A stretch of 64,000 nucleotides of DNA from SAR202 cluster bacterium. GTDB taxonomy: Bacteria > Chloroflexota > Dehalococcoidia > Lucifugimonadales > VGZR01. The stretch lies in assembly GCA_016872515.1 (NCBI GenBank), contig VGZR01000009.1:1-64000 (forward strand), read 5' to 3'. Of this stretch, positions 25,221 to 34,175 are shown one piece after another. The position numbers and the translations under genes were made by a program. The notes under the pieces were generated by a model. It was not told the DNA's origin, did not search any database, and saw nothing but the letters and a program-made list of their open reading frames with translations. Position 1 is the stretch's first letter; every line of letters starts with the position of its first letter.

Positions 25221-26233
25221 TGCAGCGCCTGAGAGAGGCGGACGAGGGTGTCGAGAACGAGTTTGGCCTTGCCGCCGTCTATTGACTGGCTGGCGAGGGC
25301 AACGCCAACTTTCAGGGTGGTGGCACGGTCGGCGGCGAGGAGCGCTGCAGCGGCGTTCATCAGGACGATGTCACGGGCTGGGCCTTTCACGCCGTCGAGG
25401 ACGGCGCGGGCGGTAGCGGCGCTGGCCTTGGCATCGGCGGCCCACAGGGTCTCGCGGGGCGCCCGCTGGACGCCCAGATCTTCGGGCGTGATGCGGTACT
25501 CGGCTACCTTGCCGCCCTTCAGTTCCCACACCCGCGTCGCGCCGCTCAGGGTGACCTCGTCCATGCCGTCTTCGCCGTGGACGACGAGGGCGTGGCGGCT
25601 GCCCAAAAGGCGCAGCACCTCCGCTATCTTGGGCGCGATGGCCGGGTCGGCGACGCCGATGAGCTGCAACGTGGCGCCCGCGGGGTTGGTCAGCGGGCCG
25701 AGGATGTTGAAGACGGTGCGGACGCCAATCTCACGGCGCGGCGCAGCGGCGAACTTCATGGAGGGGTGGAAGCGCTGGGCGAACATGAAGCCGAAACCTG
25801 TCTCCTCCAGGCAACGCTGGACGCCCTCGGGGCTGAGGTCGATCTTCACGCCCAGGGCCTCCAGGACGTCGGCGCTGCCGCTGGCGCCGGACATGGCGCG
25901 GTTGCCGTGCTTGGCGACCTTGACGCCCGAGCCCGCGACGACGAGGCCGGCGGTGGTCGAGACGTTGAAGGTGCCGGAGCGGTCGCCGCCGGTGCCGCAG
26001 GTGTCCACCAGCAGCCCGTCCACGTGGACGTGCAACGACTTCTCGCGCATGACGCGGGCCATGCCGGCGATCTCCTCCGGCGTCTCGCCCTTCATGCGCA
26101 GCGCGGTGACGAAGGCGCCGAACTGCGCGGGCGTCGCCTCGCCAGCCATGATCTCGCTCATGGCCTTTGCCGCGACGTCCATACTCAGGGACTCGCCGCG
26201 CGCCAGGACTTCGATAGCGTCACGGATGGCCAT
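25217..26233 (-). CDS. trpD: Anthranilate phosphoribosyltransferase
   Basis: It transfers the phosphoribosyl group of PRPP to anthranilate. The protein is 338 residues with the glycine-rich PRPP loop VDTCGTGGDRSGTFNVSTT, VAKHGNRAMSGASGSADVLE, the anthranilate-site QRFHPSMKFAAAPRREIGVR and FNILGPLTNPAG. It lies immediately downstream of trpG and overlaps trpC by 4 bp. Confidence 0.96.
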   Translation of the reverse strand: MAIRDAIEVLARGESLSMDVAAKAMSEIMAGEATPAQFGAFVTALRMKGETPEEIAGMARVMREKSLHVHVDGLLVDTCGTGGDRSGTFNVSTTAGLVVAGSGVKVAKHGNRAMSGASGSADVLEALGVKIDLSPEGVQRCLEETGFGFMFAQRFHPSMKFAAAPRREIGVRTVFNILGPLTNPAGATLQLIGVADPAIAPKIAEVLRLLGSRHALVVHGEDGMDEVTLSGATRVWELKGGKVAEYRITPEDLGVQRAPRETLWAADAKASAATARAVLDGVKGPARDIVLMNAAAALLAADRATTLKVGVALASQSIDGGKAKLVLDTLVRLSQALQ

Positions 26234-26797
26234 CTACATCTCCAAGAAGTTGCGCAAAATCTGCTTGCCGGGCTTGGTCATGATGGACTCGGGGTGGAAC
26301 TGGACGCCCTCGACGGGGTAACGCTTGTGGCGGACGCCCATGACGATGCCGTTGCCGGTCCAGGCGGTGACCTCCAGGTCGGCGGGCAACGTGTCGTGGT
26401 ACACAGCCAGGGAGTGGTAGCGGATGGCCTCGAAGGGTTGGGGCACCCCTTTGAAGACGCCCTTGCCGTCGTGGTGGATGAGCGAGGTCTTGCCGTGCAT
26501 GATCTCGCCCGCGCCGCCGACGATGCCGCCGAAGGCCTCGCCGATGCACTGGTGGCCCAGGCAGACGCCGAGCACCGGCATCTTCGACCCGAAGTGGCGG
26601 ATGACGTCTTTCGAGATGCCCGCCTTGGCCGGCGTGCACGGGCCGGGCGAGACGACGACGCGCTCTGGCTGCATGGCGTCCACGTCCTCCAGGGTCGCCT
26701 GGTCGTTGCGCACGACCTTCACCTCGGCGCCCAGTTCGCACAGGTACTGGTAGAGGTTGTAGGTGAAGCTGTCGTAGTTGTCTATCAGGACGATCAT
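26234..26797 (-). CDS. trpG: Anthranilate synthase component II (glutamine amidotransferase)
   Basis: It supplies ammonia from glutamine to TrpE (and possibly to PabB). It is a class I amidotransferase of 187 residues: MIVLIDNYDSFTYNLYQYL at the start, SPGPCTPAKAGIS, the nucleophile in VLGVCLGHQCIGEAFGG (Cys), and the His-Glu pair in VQFHPESIMT. AGGAGAG precedes ATG 26797; the longer open frame to 26914 is not conserved. It lies 10 bp after trpE and directly abuts trpD. Confidence 0.96.
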   Translation of the reverse strand: MIVLIDNYDSFTYNLYQYLCELGAEVKVVRNDQATLEDVDAMQPERVVVSPGPCTPAKAGISKDVIRHFGSKMPVLGVCLGHQCIGEAFGGIVGGAGEIMHGKTSLIHHDGKGVFKGVPQPFEAIRYHSLAVYHDTLPADLEVTAWTGNGIVMGVRHKRYPVEGVQFHPESIMTKPGKQILRNFLEM

Positions 26798-26807
26798 CAG
26801 TGCTCTC

Positions 26808-28274
26808 CTACTCTCCCTTCTCGGCCTGCTCGATGGCCCGCATGAGGGCGCTGGCCTTGTTGACGGTCTCCTGGTACTCGGCATCAGCCTTGCTGTCGGC
26901 GACGACGCCGCCACCAGCCTGGAGGTAGGCGACGCCGTCCTTGATGAGCATCGTCCGCAGGGCGATACAGGTGTCCATGTTGCCGGAGAAGGAGAAGTAA
27001 CCGACAGCGCCGGAGTAGAAGCCGCGCTTCTCCGGCTCCAATTCAGCTATGATTTCCATGGCGCGGATCTTGGGCGCGCCGGAGACGGTGCCCGCCGGGA
27101 AGCATGAGCGCAGGGCGTCGTAGCAGGTCATGCCCTCGGCCAGCTCGCCGGTGACGTGGGAGACGATATGCATGACGTGGGAGTAGCGTTCGATGTCCAT
27201 GAACTGGGTGACCTTGACGGTGCCGGGCTTGCTGACGCGGCCCACGTCGTTACGGCCCAGGTCAACGAGCATGATGTGCTCGGCCCGCTCCTTCTCGTCG
27301 GCCAGCAGCTCTTCGGCCAGCGCGGCGTCCTGCTGCGGCGTCGCGCCACGCGGGCGCGTGCCTGCGATGGGGTGGTACTCCAGCTTGCCGTCCACGCAGC
27401 GCAGCAACATCTCCGGCGAGGCGCCGACGACCTGGAACTCGCCCAGGTCGAAGTAGAACATGTAGGGCGAGGGGTTGATGCCGCGGAGGGCGCGATAGAC
27501 CTCCAGCGGGTGGGCATCGGTCTTGCGGCTGAAGCGCTGCGAGAAGACGACCTGGATGCAGTCGCCGGCGTAGATGTACTCGCTGATGCGGCGCAGGGCC
27601 CTGTCGTAGTGAGCACGGGTCATGTTGGACTTGAACTGCGCAGCCGGAGCATGCTCGCCAGACCTACGGGGCGCTTTTAGCGGTTCGCCGAGCCGTCGCA
27701 CGATCTCCTCGATGCGTGCCGCCGCCTCGCGGTAGGCCTTTTCGATGTCGCCATCCAGGTGCGCATGGCTGACGACGCGGATCTTGTGGCGGACGTGGTC
27801 GAAGACGAGGAAAGTGTCGCAGAGCATGAACACGGCCTCGGGCACGGCGAGGGGGTCTTTGTCTGGCGACGGCAGGCGCTCGAAGTAGCGAACCGCCTCG
27901 TAGGACAGATAGCCGACAGCGCCGCCGTCGAAGCGCACCGTGCCCGGCTCCTCGACGACCTTGTAACGCGAAAGGGCCTTCTGCACGACTGTCATCGGGT
28001 CCACGGCGCCGTCTTTCTGACCGTGGCCGGTCTTGATGACCTCGAAGGGGTCGGTGCCGATGAAGCTGTAACGGGCGACGCGCTCGCCGCCCTCGACGCT
28101 TTCCAGGAGGAAGGAGTACGGCGGCCGGGCGACCTTGAGGTATGCCGACACCGGCGTCTCGAGGTCAGCGTTGATCTCGCGGTACACGGGCGCGAGGTTG
28201 CCTCGGCCTGCGGCGGCGCGCACTTCTTCAAGGGACGGACGCACGCCTGTGGGTATGTCTACTGTCTTGACCAT
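26808..28274 (-). CDS. trpE: Anthranilate synthase component I
   Basis: It converts chorismate to anthranilate with ammonia from TrpG. The protein is 488 residues with an N-terminal regulatory domain containing SFLLESVEGGERVARYSFIG (the LLES element associated with Trp feedback) and a chorismate-binding domain with SPYMFYFDLGEFQVVGASPE, HPIAGTRPRG, LVDLGRNDVGRV, FPAGTVSGAPKIRAMEII and the final AGGGVVADS. GAGGAAAA lies before ATG 28274. It is the first biosynthetic gene after trpS. Confidence 0.96.
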   Translation of the reverse strand: MVKTVDIPTGVRPSLEEVRAAAGRGNLAPVYREINADLETPVSAYLKVARPPYSFLLESVEGGERVARYSFIGTDPFEVIKTGHGQKDGAVDPMTVVQKALSRYKVVEEPGTVRFDGGAVGYLSYEAVRYFERLPSPDKDPLAVPEAVFMLCDTFLVFDHVRHKIRVVSHAHLDGDIEKAYREAAARIEEIVRRLGEPLKAPRRSGEHAPAAQFKSNMTRAHYDRALRRISEYIYAGDCIQVVFSQRFSRKTDAHPLEVYRALRGINPSPYMFYFDLGEFQVVGASPEMLLRCVDGKLEYHPIAGTRPRGATPQQDAALAEELLADEKERAEHIMLVDLGRNDVGRVSKPGTVKVTQFMDIERYSHVMHIVSHVTGELAEGMTCYDALRSCFPAGTVSGAPKIRAMEIIAELEPEKRGFYSGAVGYFSFSGNMDTCIALRTMLIKDGVAYLQAGGGVVADSKADAEYQETVNKASALMRAIEQAEKGE

Positions 28275-28306
28275 GTTTGTTTTCCTCAATATGGCTCCGG
28301 GCATAG

Positions 28307-29362
28307 TTAGTGGGCCTGAGTGGTCAGGCCCACTTTGCGCTTCATCTCCTCCAACTTGGGTGAGGCGATGCTCCGGGCGTGGTCGGCGCCGATGGCGAGG
28401 AGCCGGTCCAACTCGGCGGGGTCGCCCATCAGTCGTTCGTACCGATCGCGAATGGGCGTCAGTTCGGCGATGACTGTCTCGGCGACACGCTTCTTGAGGT
28501 CGCCATAGCCGCGGGCGCCGACGAAGTCGCGCTCCGTCTGCTCGCGGGACTTTTCCGTGATGACCTGGTATATGCCAAGGAGGTTGTTCACACCCGCCTT
28601 TTCCGGGTCGTCGGAGAAGCGTATCTCGTTGCCGGAGTCGGTGACGGCCCGCAAGACGGAGCGCTCGATCTCCTTCGGCTCGTCGAGCATCCGCACGACG
28701 TGGCCGCGGATGTGGGCAAAGGTCTTGGACATCTTCACCATGGGGTTGTCGAGGCCCATGACGCGCGCGCCGACTTCCGGGATGACCGGCTGCGGGACGA
28801 CGAAGGTCTCGCCGTAGAGGTGGTTGAACCGCTCGGCGATGTCCCGCGTCAACTCGACGTGCTGCTTCTGGTCCTCGCCAACCGGCACCTCGTCGGCGTC
28901 GTAGAGCAGGATGTCGGCGGCCATGAGCACGGGATAGTCCAGTAGGCCGGTGGGCACGCTCTCCTGCTTGGCGGCCTTGTCCTTGTACTGGGTCATGCGC
29001 TCCAACCAACCGAGCGGGGTGACGCAGTTCAGGATCCAAGCAGCCTCGGCGTGGGCGCTGACATGCCCCTGGACGAACAGGGTGCACACCTTGGGGTCGA
29101 GGCCGCAGGCGAGGAGCATGGCGGCGAGAGAACGGGTCTGGCGGCGCAACGTCTCCGGCTCCTGCGGCACAGTGATGGCATGGAGGTCCACGATGCAGTG
29201 GAAGCTCTCCCGCTCGTGCTGGCGTCTCGTCCAACCCTTGACGGCGCCCAGGTAGTTGCCAAGGTGCACGTCGCCTGAGGGCTGGATGCCGCTGAAGACG
29301 CGTTTCTTGGCGCGCTTCAGAGCGGGCTTGGCTCTGCCTGCCTGCTCCTGTTCGGCTGTCAT
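28307..29362 (-). CDS. trpS: Tryptophanyl-tRNA synthetase
   Basis: It charges tRNA-Trp. The class I motifs are SGIQPSGDVHLGNYLGAVK (HIGH variant) and NPMVKMSKTFAHI (KMSKS). Other blocks are DLHAIT, LLDYPVLMAADILLYDADEV and PVGEDQKQHVELTRDIAERF. At 351 residues it is typical, with a short Lys/Arg-rich N-terminal extension. It is the first gene after the T-box leader, 32 bp before trpE, so charging and synthesis of tryptophan share one sensor. The matching tRNA-Trp is also in this window at 7259-7334. Confidence 0.96.
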   Translation of the reverse strand: MTAEQEQAGRAKPALKRAKKRVFSGIQPSGDVHLGNYLGAVKGWTRRQHERESFHCIVDLHAITVPQEPETLRRQTRSLAAMLLACGLDPKVCTLFVQGHVSAHAEAAWILNCVTPLGWLERMTQYKDKAAKQESVPTGLLDYPVLMAADILLYDADEVPVGEDQKQHVELTRDIAERFNHLYGETFVVPQPVIPEVGARVMGLDNPMVKMSKTFAHIRGHVVRMLDEPKEIERSVLRAVTDSGNEIRFSDDPEKAGVNNLLGIYQVITEKSREQTERDFVGARGYGDLKKRVAETVIAELTPIRDRYERLMGDPAELDRLLAIGADHARSIASPKLEEMKRKVGLTTQAH

Positions 29363-29390
29363 GTGTTACCCCTACTTCGCGGTGAAAACA

Positions 29391-29422
29391 AAACGACCCG
29401 TCCGGCTAGGGACGGGTCGTTT
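29391..29422 (-). terminator. T-box regulated intrinsic terminator
   Basis: A 13-bp perfect stem (29391-29403 with 29410-29422), aaacgacccgtcc/ggacgggtcgttt, is followed on the minus strand by tgtttt. Its 5' arm begins right after the T-box sequence, so the antiterminator and terminator are mutually exclusive. Confidence 0.88.
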
Positions 29423-29682
29423 CCGTGGTGCCACCCTTATTGCCGCCACCGACGACTCGGCAGCGGCCTCTTTATCCGGGCACGGAGAGCGCATTCTCGA
29501 TGCCCTGGGCGTTGGTAACGGCGCCCCTTCCGGCCACTCCTACGTCCCGACCTGTCGGGATTCGGGTGGCGGCTCCCAGGTCCATTCAGCCTCTGCGCCG
29601 GCACCGGCTTCCACCTGCCCCGGCTCTCTGGGCTTCGCTGGAGGCTTACTACTCCTGTTCGCAGCCGCTAGGTTATCGCGTT
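29391..29682 (-). promoter_or_regulatory. T-box riboswitch (Trp) in the leader of the trpS-trpEGDCF operon
   Basis: On the minus strand the leader contains the T-box sequence AGGGTGGCACCACGG (29437-29423), whose central bases pair with the free 3' end of uncharged tRNA. It is followed by the terminator. Upstream, GAATGGACC places a UGG (Trp) specifier codon at 29584-29582 in the presumed Stem I loop, with the expected purine after it. Uncharged tRNA-Trp should stabilise the antiterminator and switch on trpS and the trp genes. The 5' boundary is set by the promoter. Confidence 0.88.
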
Positions 29683-29688
29683 ACAGCC

Positions 29689-29718
29689 AGTATAGCCATG
29701 CGCGCGGCGGGGCGTCAA
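29689..29718 (-). promoter_or_regulatory. Promoter of the T-box-trp operon
   Basis: On the minus strand TTGACG (29718-29713) and TATACT (29694-29689) are separated by 18 bp. Transcription would begin near 29682, just ahead of the T-box. Confidence 0.65.
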
Positions 29719-29756
29719 GCCGCGCGTGCACAGTGGGCCTCTTTGCTACGGGGTTC

Positions 29757-30308
29757 TTATACGATCTCCTTCAACACTTCTCTGGTAGAGCGAACGGCAC
29801 AGAACTCGCCATTCAGGCTTACCAGGTTAATCTTGTGGATATCGTCGGCTGAATACAGAACGCCATCGTAGCCCAGACGCTCGTGTGTCGCCGTCGCATC
29901 CGAGACCACCGTGACATCGAACCCTAGGTCTGACGCCATCCGGGTGGCTGCAGACACGCAATGGTCTGTGGTCAGCCCAACGATCACCAATGATGAGATG
30001 TCATGCTCCCGAAGGTGCTTCTCAAGCCCTGTCCCTATGAACACGCTATTGACCGATTTGGTGAACTGCTTCTCACCGGCCAACGGCTTCACTTCGTCTT
30101 TCACCTCATTACCCCGCAGTTCTGGACGAAGCTTTGAATTTGGCTCCACTGAGGAGTGCTTTACATGGACGATCGGCAGTCTGAGTTTGCGCCACTTGGA
30201 AAGCAACAACACCATATTTGACTCTGCATCCGGATTGTTACGCTTCCCATGATACGGGTCATCAAGGCCTTTTTGAACATCGATGACCAGTAAGGCTGTC
30301 TTTCCCAT
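29757..30308 (-). CDS. Cysteine hydrolase (isochorismatase-like)
   Basis: A 183-residue hydrolase with the isochorismatase-fold triad: Asp in ALLVIDVQKGL, Lys in KQFTKSVNSVF and the nucleophile Cys in LTTDHCVSAATRMASDLG. The family includes nicotinamidases, N-carbamoylsarcosine and biuret hydrolases; the substrate cannot be told. Base composition is clearly lower in GC than the neighbours, and codon choice is less biased, which may mean recent transfer. It is upstream of and on the same strand as the trp operon, but separated by the trp promoter. Confidence 0.87.
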   Translation of the reverse strand: MGKTALLVIDVQKGLDDPYHGKRNNPDAESNMVLLLSKWRKLRLPIVHVKHSSVEPNSKLRPELRGNEVKDEVKPLAGEKQFTKSVNSVFIGTGLEKHLREHDISSLVIVGLTTDHCVSAATRMASDLGFDVTVVSDATATHERLGYDGVLYSADDIHKINLVSLNGEFCAVRSTREVLKEIV

Positions 30309-30413
30309 GTGGACCTCTTAGCCCATAACCAGTGGGATAACCCACCGGCACGAAACACCCTCAGGTCATCCGACTATTGGACAGGGCCTGCCGAAGCTCA
30401 GCCCGAACGGCGG

Positions 30414-30602
30414 CTATTTCGTATCGTCGGACAACTTGCCCGCGATAGCCCAGTCGCCCTTGGGGACGTCCACGAAAATCACGTGGGTAGCTTCGGGCGT
30501 GGTCTTTCCGATCTTCACCATGGCTTCGGTGAAGGCTTTGGCCAGCTCCGCCTTCTGCTCGCGGGTGCGGCCGGGCCACATTTCGACGGTGATGATGGGC
30601 AT
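30414..30602 (-). CDS. 4-oxalocrotonate tautomerase-family protein
   Basis: A 62-residue tautomerase. After removal of Met the N-terminus is the catalytic Pro in MPIITVEMWPGRTREQKAEL. The C-terminus THVIFVDVPKGDWAIAGKL is family-typical. AAGGAGG lies 8 bases before ATG 30602. The substrate is unknown. It stands alone between the hydrolase and the DUF2723 gene. Confidence 0.88.
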   Translation of the reverse strand: MPIITVEMWPGRTREQKAELAKAFTEAMVKIGKTTPEATHVIFVDVPKGDWAIAGKLSDDTK

Positions 30603-30728
30603 GACATTCGCCTCCTTGAAGGGGTGGGGATTCAAAGCTTGCAGGACTCAATTCTAGCATGGGTCAGAGAAATCTATGCCTTGCGTGTCCTATGCTTTCC
30701 GTTGTTTCACAGTTAGTATTAGGTGCTG

Positions 30729-32357
30729 ATGATGCCCCGACTGCGTTCCGCCTCGTTCCTCGTCGGGCTCGCGGTGTTCGCGGGCTCGCTGGCGGTGTAC
30801 GTGGCGACACTGGCGCCGTCGCTGTCGTGGGGGTGGAAGGGCTGGGGGGTGGACGGCGGCGAACTGTTAGCGGCAGCCAACACATTCGGCGTGCCGCACC
30901 CGCCAGGGTATCCCACGTACATGCTCCTGTTACGGGCATTCGCCGAGGTGGTGCGGGTGGGCGACTTCGCCTATCGAGGCAACCTGTTCTCGGCGGTGTG
31001 TGCGGCCGGGGCGCTGACGCTGCTGTACGCGTCGGCATTCCGGCTAGGGCGGACGCTGTTCCCCGACGCCGCGCCGCGAGTGGCCGCGGCAGGCGCCGCG
31101 CTTGGGGCGGCGGTGCTCGGGGCGGCACCTGTCTTCTGGGCGCTCTCGGTGGTCACGGAGGTCTATGCCCTCAACGCCCTTTTCTGTGGAGCATTGCTCC
31201 ACATCGCCACGCGGGTCACCACCAGGCCGCCGGGAGAACGGCCCCACTCGGCACGGTACGAGTCGGCACACCTAGGACTGTTCGGCCTGCTGCTGGGCCT
31301 GGGACTGGGGAACCACCTGACACTGCTAGCGGTGGGCGTGCCTCTGGCCTACTGGATGGGCTTCTCAGTGCGGTGGCGTTGGCAGCGGTGGGCCTGGGCT
31401 GCCGGCGCGCTGGCTTTGGGGCTATGCGTGTACTTGTACCTGCCGCTGCGTGCGGGGCAGCACCCGCCCATCAACTGGGGAGGCGCGGACTCGCTGGGGG
31501 GTGTCGTCTGGATGCTGAGCGGGCGTCCCTACCAGGACTACGTGTTCGGCGTGGACGCCAGCACGCTCCCCTCGCGACTGCTGGACTGGCTGCAATTGGT
31601 TTTCGGGCAGCTCAACCCGCTGGGTATCTTCATCGGGCTGCTAGGACTGGGCTTCCTGCGGGTGGCAGAGCGTAGGCTGTTCGAGGCGGTGCTGGCCACC
31701 ATCCTGCTTATCACAGCATACGCCATCGCGTACAACTCCTTCGACTTCCAGGTGCTGACGATACCCTCCTTCCTGGTGTATGGACTGGCAATCTCGCTGG
31801 GTCTCACGTGGCTGGTGGTGGAGTGGCTGCCGAGGGTGATCGTCCCCAGACCCCAGCCAGGAAAGCCCCGCTTTTCCTTGGCGGCGTACGATCCGGCGCT
31901 AGCGCTTATCGCGGCGACGTTCGTGCTCCTGCCAGTCTTGTCGTTTTCATTGAACCTTGACGACCAGAGCCTGCGGGACGACCGCGAGGCCGCAGATCTG
32001 GCTCGGCGTATGATGGCTGAGATGCCGGACGGCTCTGTGGTGTTAGCGGGTTCGGAGACTCACGTGTTCCCTTTGTGGTACGAGACCTACGTGGAGCAGC
32101 CCGAACGCGAGGTGGCTGTGGTGGCAACGCTGCTCCTGCAGTTCGTTTGGTACCGGCGCGACCTGCACGAGGAGTTCCCAGACCTGGTGCCTGCGCAACT
32201 TCCGGGCGATATAGACGAGGCCGCGAGGGTCATCTTGCGCCACAACCTCGATGGCGGGCGCGTGTACTCCACGTACACGGACAGGTCGCTGGCGCAGGAG
32301 TTCCGGGTCGAAGGCATCGGGGACCTTTTCCAGATAAAGCCGCTGGCCGAGCAGTGA
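30729..32357 (+). CDS. DUF2723 membrane protein (PMT-like glycosyltransferase fold)
   Basis: A 542-residue protein with about ten hydrophobic helices in the first 420 residues and a soluble C-terminal domain. The N-terminal pattern YVATLAPSLSWGWKGWGVD, then DGGELLAAANTFGVPHPPGY, is the DUF2723 signature with an acidic residue in the first loop, as in GT-C type glycosyltransferases. It probably transfers sugar from a lipid carrier, though no member's reaction is assigned with certainty. The start is one of GTG 30723, ATG 30729 or ATG 30732. It ends close to the DUF2277 pseudogene, which is on the opposite strand. Confidence 0.82.
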   Translation: MMPRLRSASFLVGLAVFAGSLAVYVATLAPSLSWGWKGWGVDGGELLAAANTFGVPHPPGYPTYMLLLRAFAEVVRVGDFAYRGNLFSAVCAAGALTLLYASAFRLGRTLFPDAAPRVAAAGAALGAAVLGAAPVFWALSVVTEVYALNALFCGALLHIATRVTTRPPGERPHSARYESAHLGLFGLLLGLGLGNHLTLLAVGVPLAYWMGFSVRWRWQRWAWAAGALALGLCVYLYLPLRAGQHPPINWGGADSLGGVVWMLSGRPYQDYVFGVDASTLPSRLLDWLQLVFGQLNPLGIFIGLLGLGFLRVAERRLFEAVLATILLITAYAIAYNSFDFQVLTIPSFLVYGLAISLGLTWLVVEWLPRVIVPRPQPGKPRFSLAAYDPALALIAATFVLLPVLSFSLNLDDQSLRDDREAADLARRMMAEMPDGSVVLAGSETHVFPLWYETYVEQPEREVAVVATLLLQFVWYRRDLHEEFPDLVPAQLPGDIDEAARVILRHNLDGGRVYSTYTDRSLAQEFRVEGIGDLFQIKPLAEQ

Positions 32358-32362
32358 GGCGT

Positions 32363-32569
32363 CTAGCCGCCTCGCGTCTTGAGAGAACCGAGGAGCTTTG
32401 TGGACGCGACGGCTATTTCGTCAACCGCGGCGTCGAAGGCGGCGGCGCTGGCCTAGGAGGGTTGGCGGTAGCCGCTGATCTTGCGCACGTACTGGAGGGC
32501 GGCGGCGCGAACCTCCAACTCTGTCGGCCCATGTTCCAGACCACGAAGGGTCTTGATGCTGCGGCACAT
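32363..32569 (-). pseudogene. DUF2277 gene with an in-frame amber stop
   Basis: From ATG 32569 (AAGGAG upstream) the frame reads MCRSIKTLRGLE, VRAAALQYVRKISGYRQPS, then TAG at 32455-32453, then ASAAAFDAAVDEIAVAS and KLLGSLKTRGG to a stop at 32363. Both halves are clear DUF2277, which is normally about 70-90 residues, and the position of the stop is usually Lys or Arg in that family. One base change (for example AAG to TAG) explains it. Family role unknown. It lies 14 bp after the ATPase gene. Confidence 0.75.
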
Positions 32570-32583
32570 GTCGGCTCCTTACA

Positions 32584-34032
32584 TCACCGTGGCTGCTTAG
32601 GGGCGTCAGGCGGCTGGGCCTGGGGCTGGGGCTGGCCGCGGTAGCGGAGGCGGCCCGCGACCCGGTCGCGGTTGAGCTTGCGACTGAGGTGCAGGCCCTC
32701 CAGCACGAACTCGAGGGCCGAAGCGACCTCGTGCGGCGCACCGTCCGGTGCGACCCGGCGCACGATCGAAGCCAGTTCAGGCGCTTTCTTGAGGGAGTCT
32801 ACGTACCGTGACGACGGGAGTTCACTGCCCACCTCCACGACGAGGCCTTCACTGAACCGCGCCAGCGCCTGTTCGAACTCGCGGGGGTCGTAGCGCCTCC
32901 CGAAGACGTTGTGGATGGCCTTACGGACCAAGTCGCCGAAGACTTTGCCCTCACGCCCCTCTTCGATGGCCTCCAGCTCAATCTTGCCAGTCGTGGAGGC
33001 CGCCAGGGTGTGCAGGTCACTGATGCGAGGCGAGGCGGCTTCGTTCAGGCGGACAGAGCGCTTGAAAGCGACGCCCACCATCGTCTCGTGGTTGGCGATG
33101 GAGACGCGGACGCTCACGCCTGACCGCTGGTTGATGTCGCCGCTGCGACGCGCCAGGGCCGTCAACTCGGCGATGACTTCCTTCATGTAGCCCGGCACGG
33201 TCACGCATTTGTCCACGTCGGGGAAGGTGGCCCGCTCCTGCTCGACGATGCGGACCTCGTCCTCGATGGAGAGAGGGTAGTGGGTGCGTATCTGCGCGCC
33301 GAACCGGTCCTTCAACGGGGTGATGATACGTCCGCGGTTCGTATAATCCTCGGGGTTGGCGCTGGCAACGAAGAGCAGGTCGAGGGCCAGCAGGATGCGG
33401 TAGCCCTTCACCTGGACGTCCCGCTCCTCCATGAGGTTGAACAGGCCGACCTGAATGCGCTCGGAGAGGTCGGGCAACTCGTTGATGGAGAAGATGCCTC
33501 TGTTGGTGCGGGGGATGAGACCGAAGTGGATGGTCAGCTCGTCGGAGAGGTAGCGGCCCTCCGCTACTTTGACCGGGTCTATCTCGCCGATGAGGTCGGC
33601 GACGGTGACGTCCGGCGTGGCGAGTTTATCGCCGTAGCGCCGCTCGCGGGGCAGCCAGTCGAGTTTGAGAGCATCGCCCTCGACGTCGGCCAGGTCTTTT
33701 CAACGGCGGCAGACGGGGTCATAGGGGTCGTCGTTGATGTCGCAGCCAGCGATGACGGGAATGGCATCGTCCAGCAGGTCCACCAGGCGGCGGATGAGTC
33801 GGGACTTCGCCTGGCCGCGCTCGCCCAGGAGCATGAGGTCGTGGCCCGCGAGGATGGCGTTCTCCACCTGGGGGATAACCGTGTCGTCGAAGCCGATGAT
33901 GCCGGGGAAGACTTGCTCGCCGCGCTGGAGCTTGGCGACCAGGTTTTTGCGCAGCTCCTCTTTGACATTGATGACCTTGTACCCGCTGCGCCGCAGTTCC
34001 CCAACCGTCCGCGCCCGCTCGCCTTTAGCCAT
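32584..34032 (-). pseudogene. BchI/MoxR-like AAA+ ATPase gene with one in-frame TGA at codon 111
   Basis: The whole frame 34032-32584 (482 codons) encodes a magnesium-chelatase-like/sigma54-interacting ATPase: N-terminal VGELRRSGYKVINVKEELR, PGIIGFDDTVIPQVENAIL, Walker A LLGERGQAKSRLIRRL, GLIPRTNRGIFSINELPDLS (Walker B region), ASANPEDYTNRGRIITPLKD (sensor) and a helical C-terminus. The only interruption is TGA at 33702-33700, in DPVCRR-stop-KDLADVEGDA. In relatives I remember a Cys at or near this place (CxxC). It could be a nonsense mutation or, less likely, selenocysteine; see findings. If the stop is real, both halves are useless as an ATPase. It is divergent from the VOC pseudogene. Confidence 0.8.
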
Positions 34033-34175
34033 CGTTCTCCTCCCCGCGACACTGGTTGGTGTCAGTCTGGCACACAGGGAATGGCTCTCGCAAGGGCGGA
34101 ACGTCCGAGAGATGCGTTAATGTCAGCCTTGCCTTACAGTTGTCTAACCCGTAACGTTTGCGAGGAGGAGATGCG

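Noticed and set aside
26808-29234. An 808-codon frame joining trpS sequence with trpE as a fusion
   Set aside because: The first 320 codons are a shadow of trpS in another frame. trpE starts at 28274 with its own ribosome-binding site.
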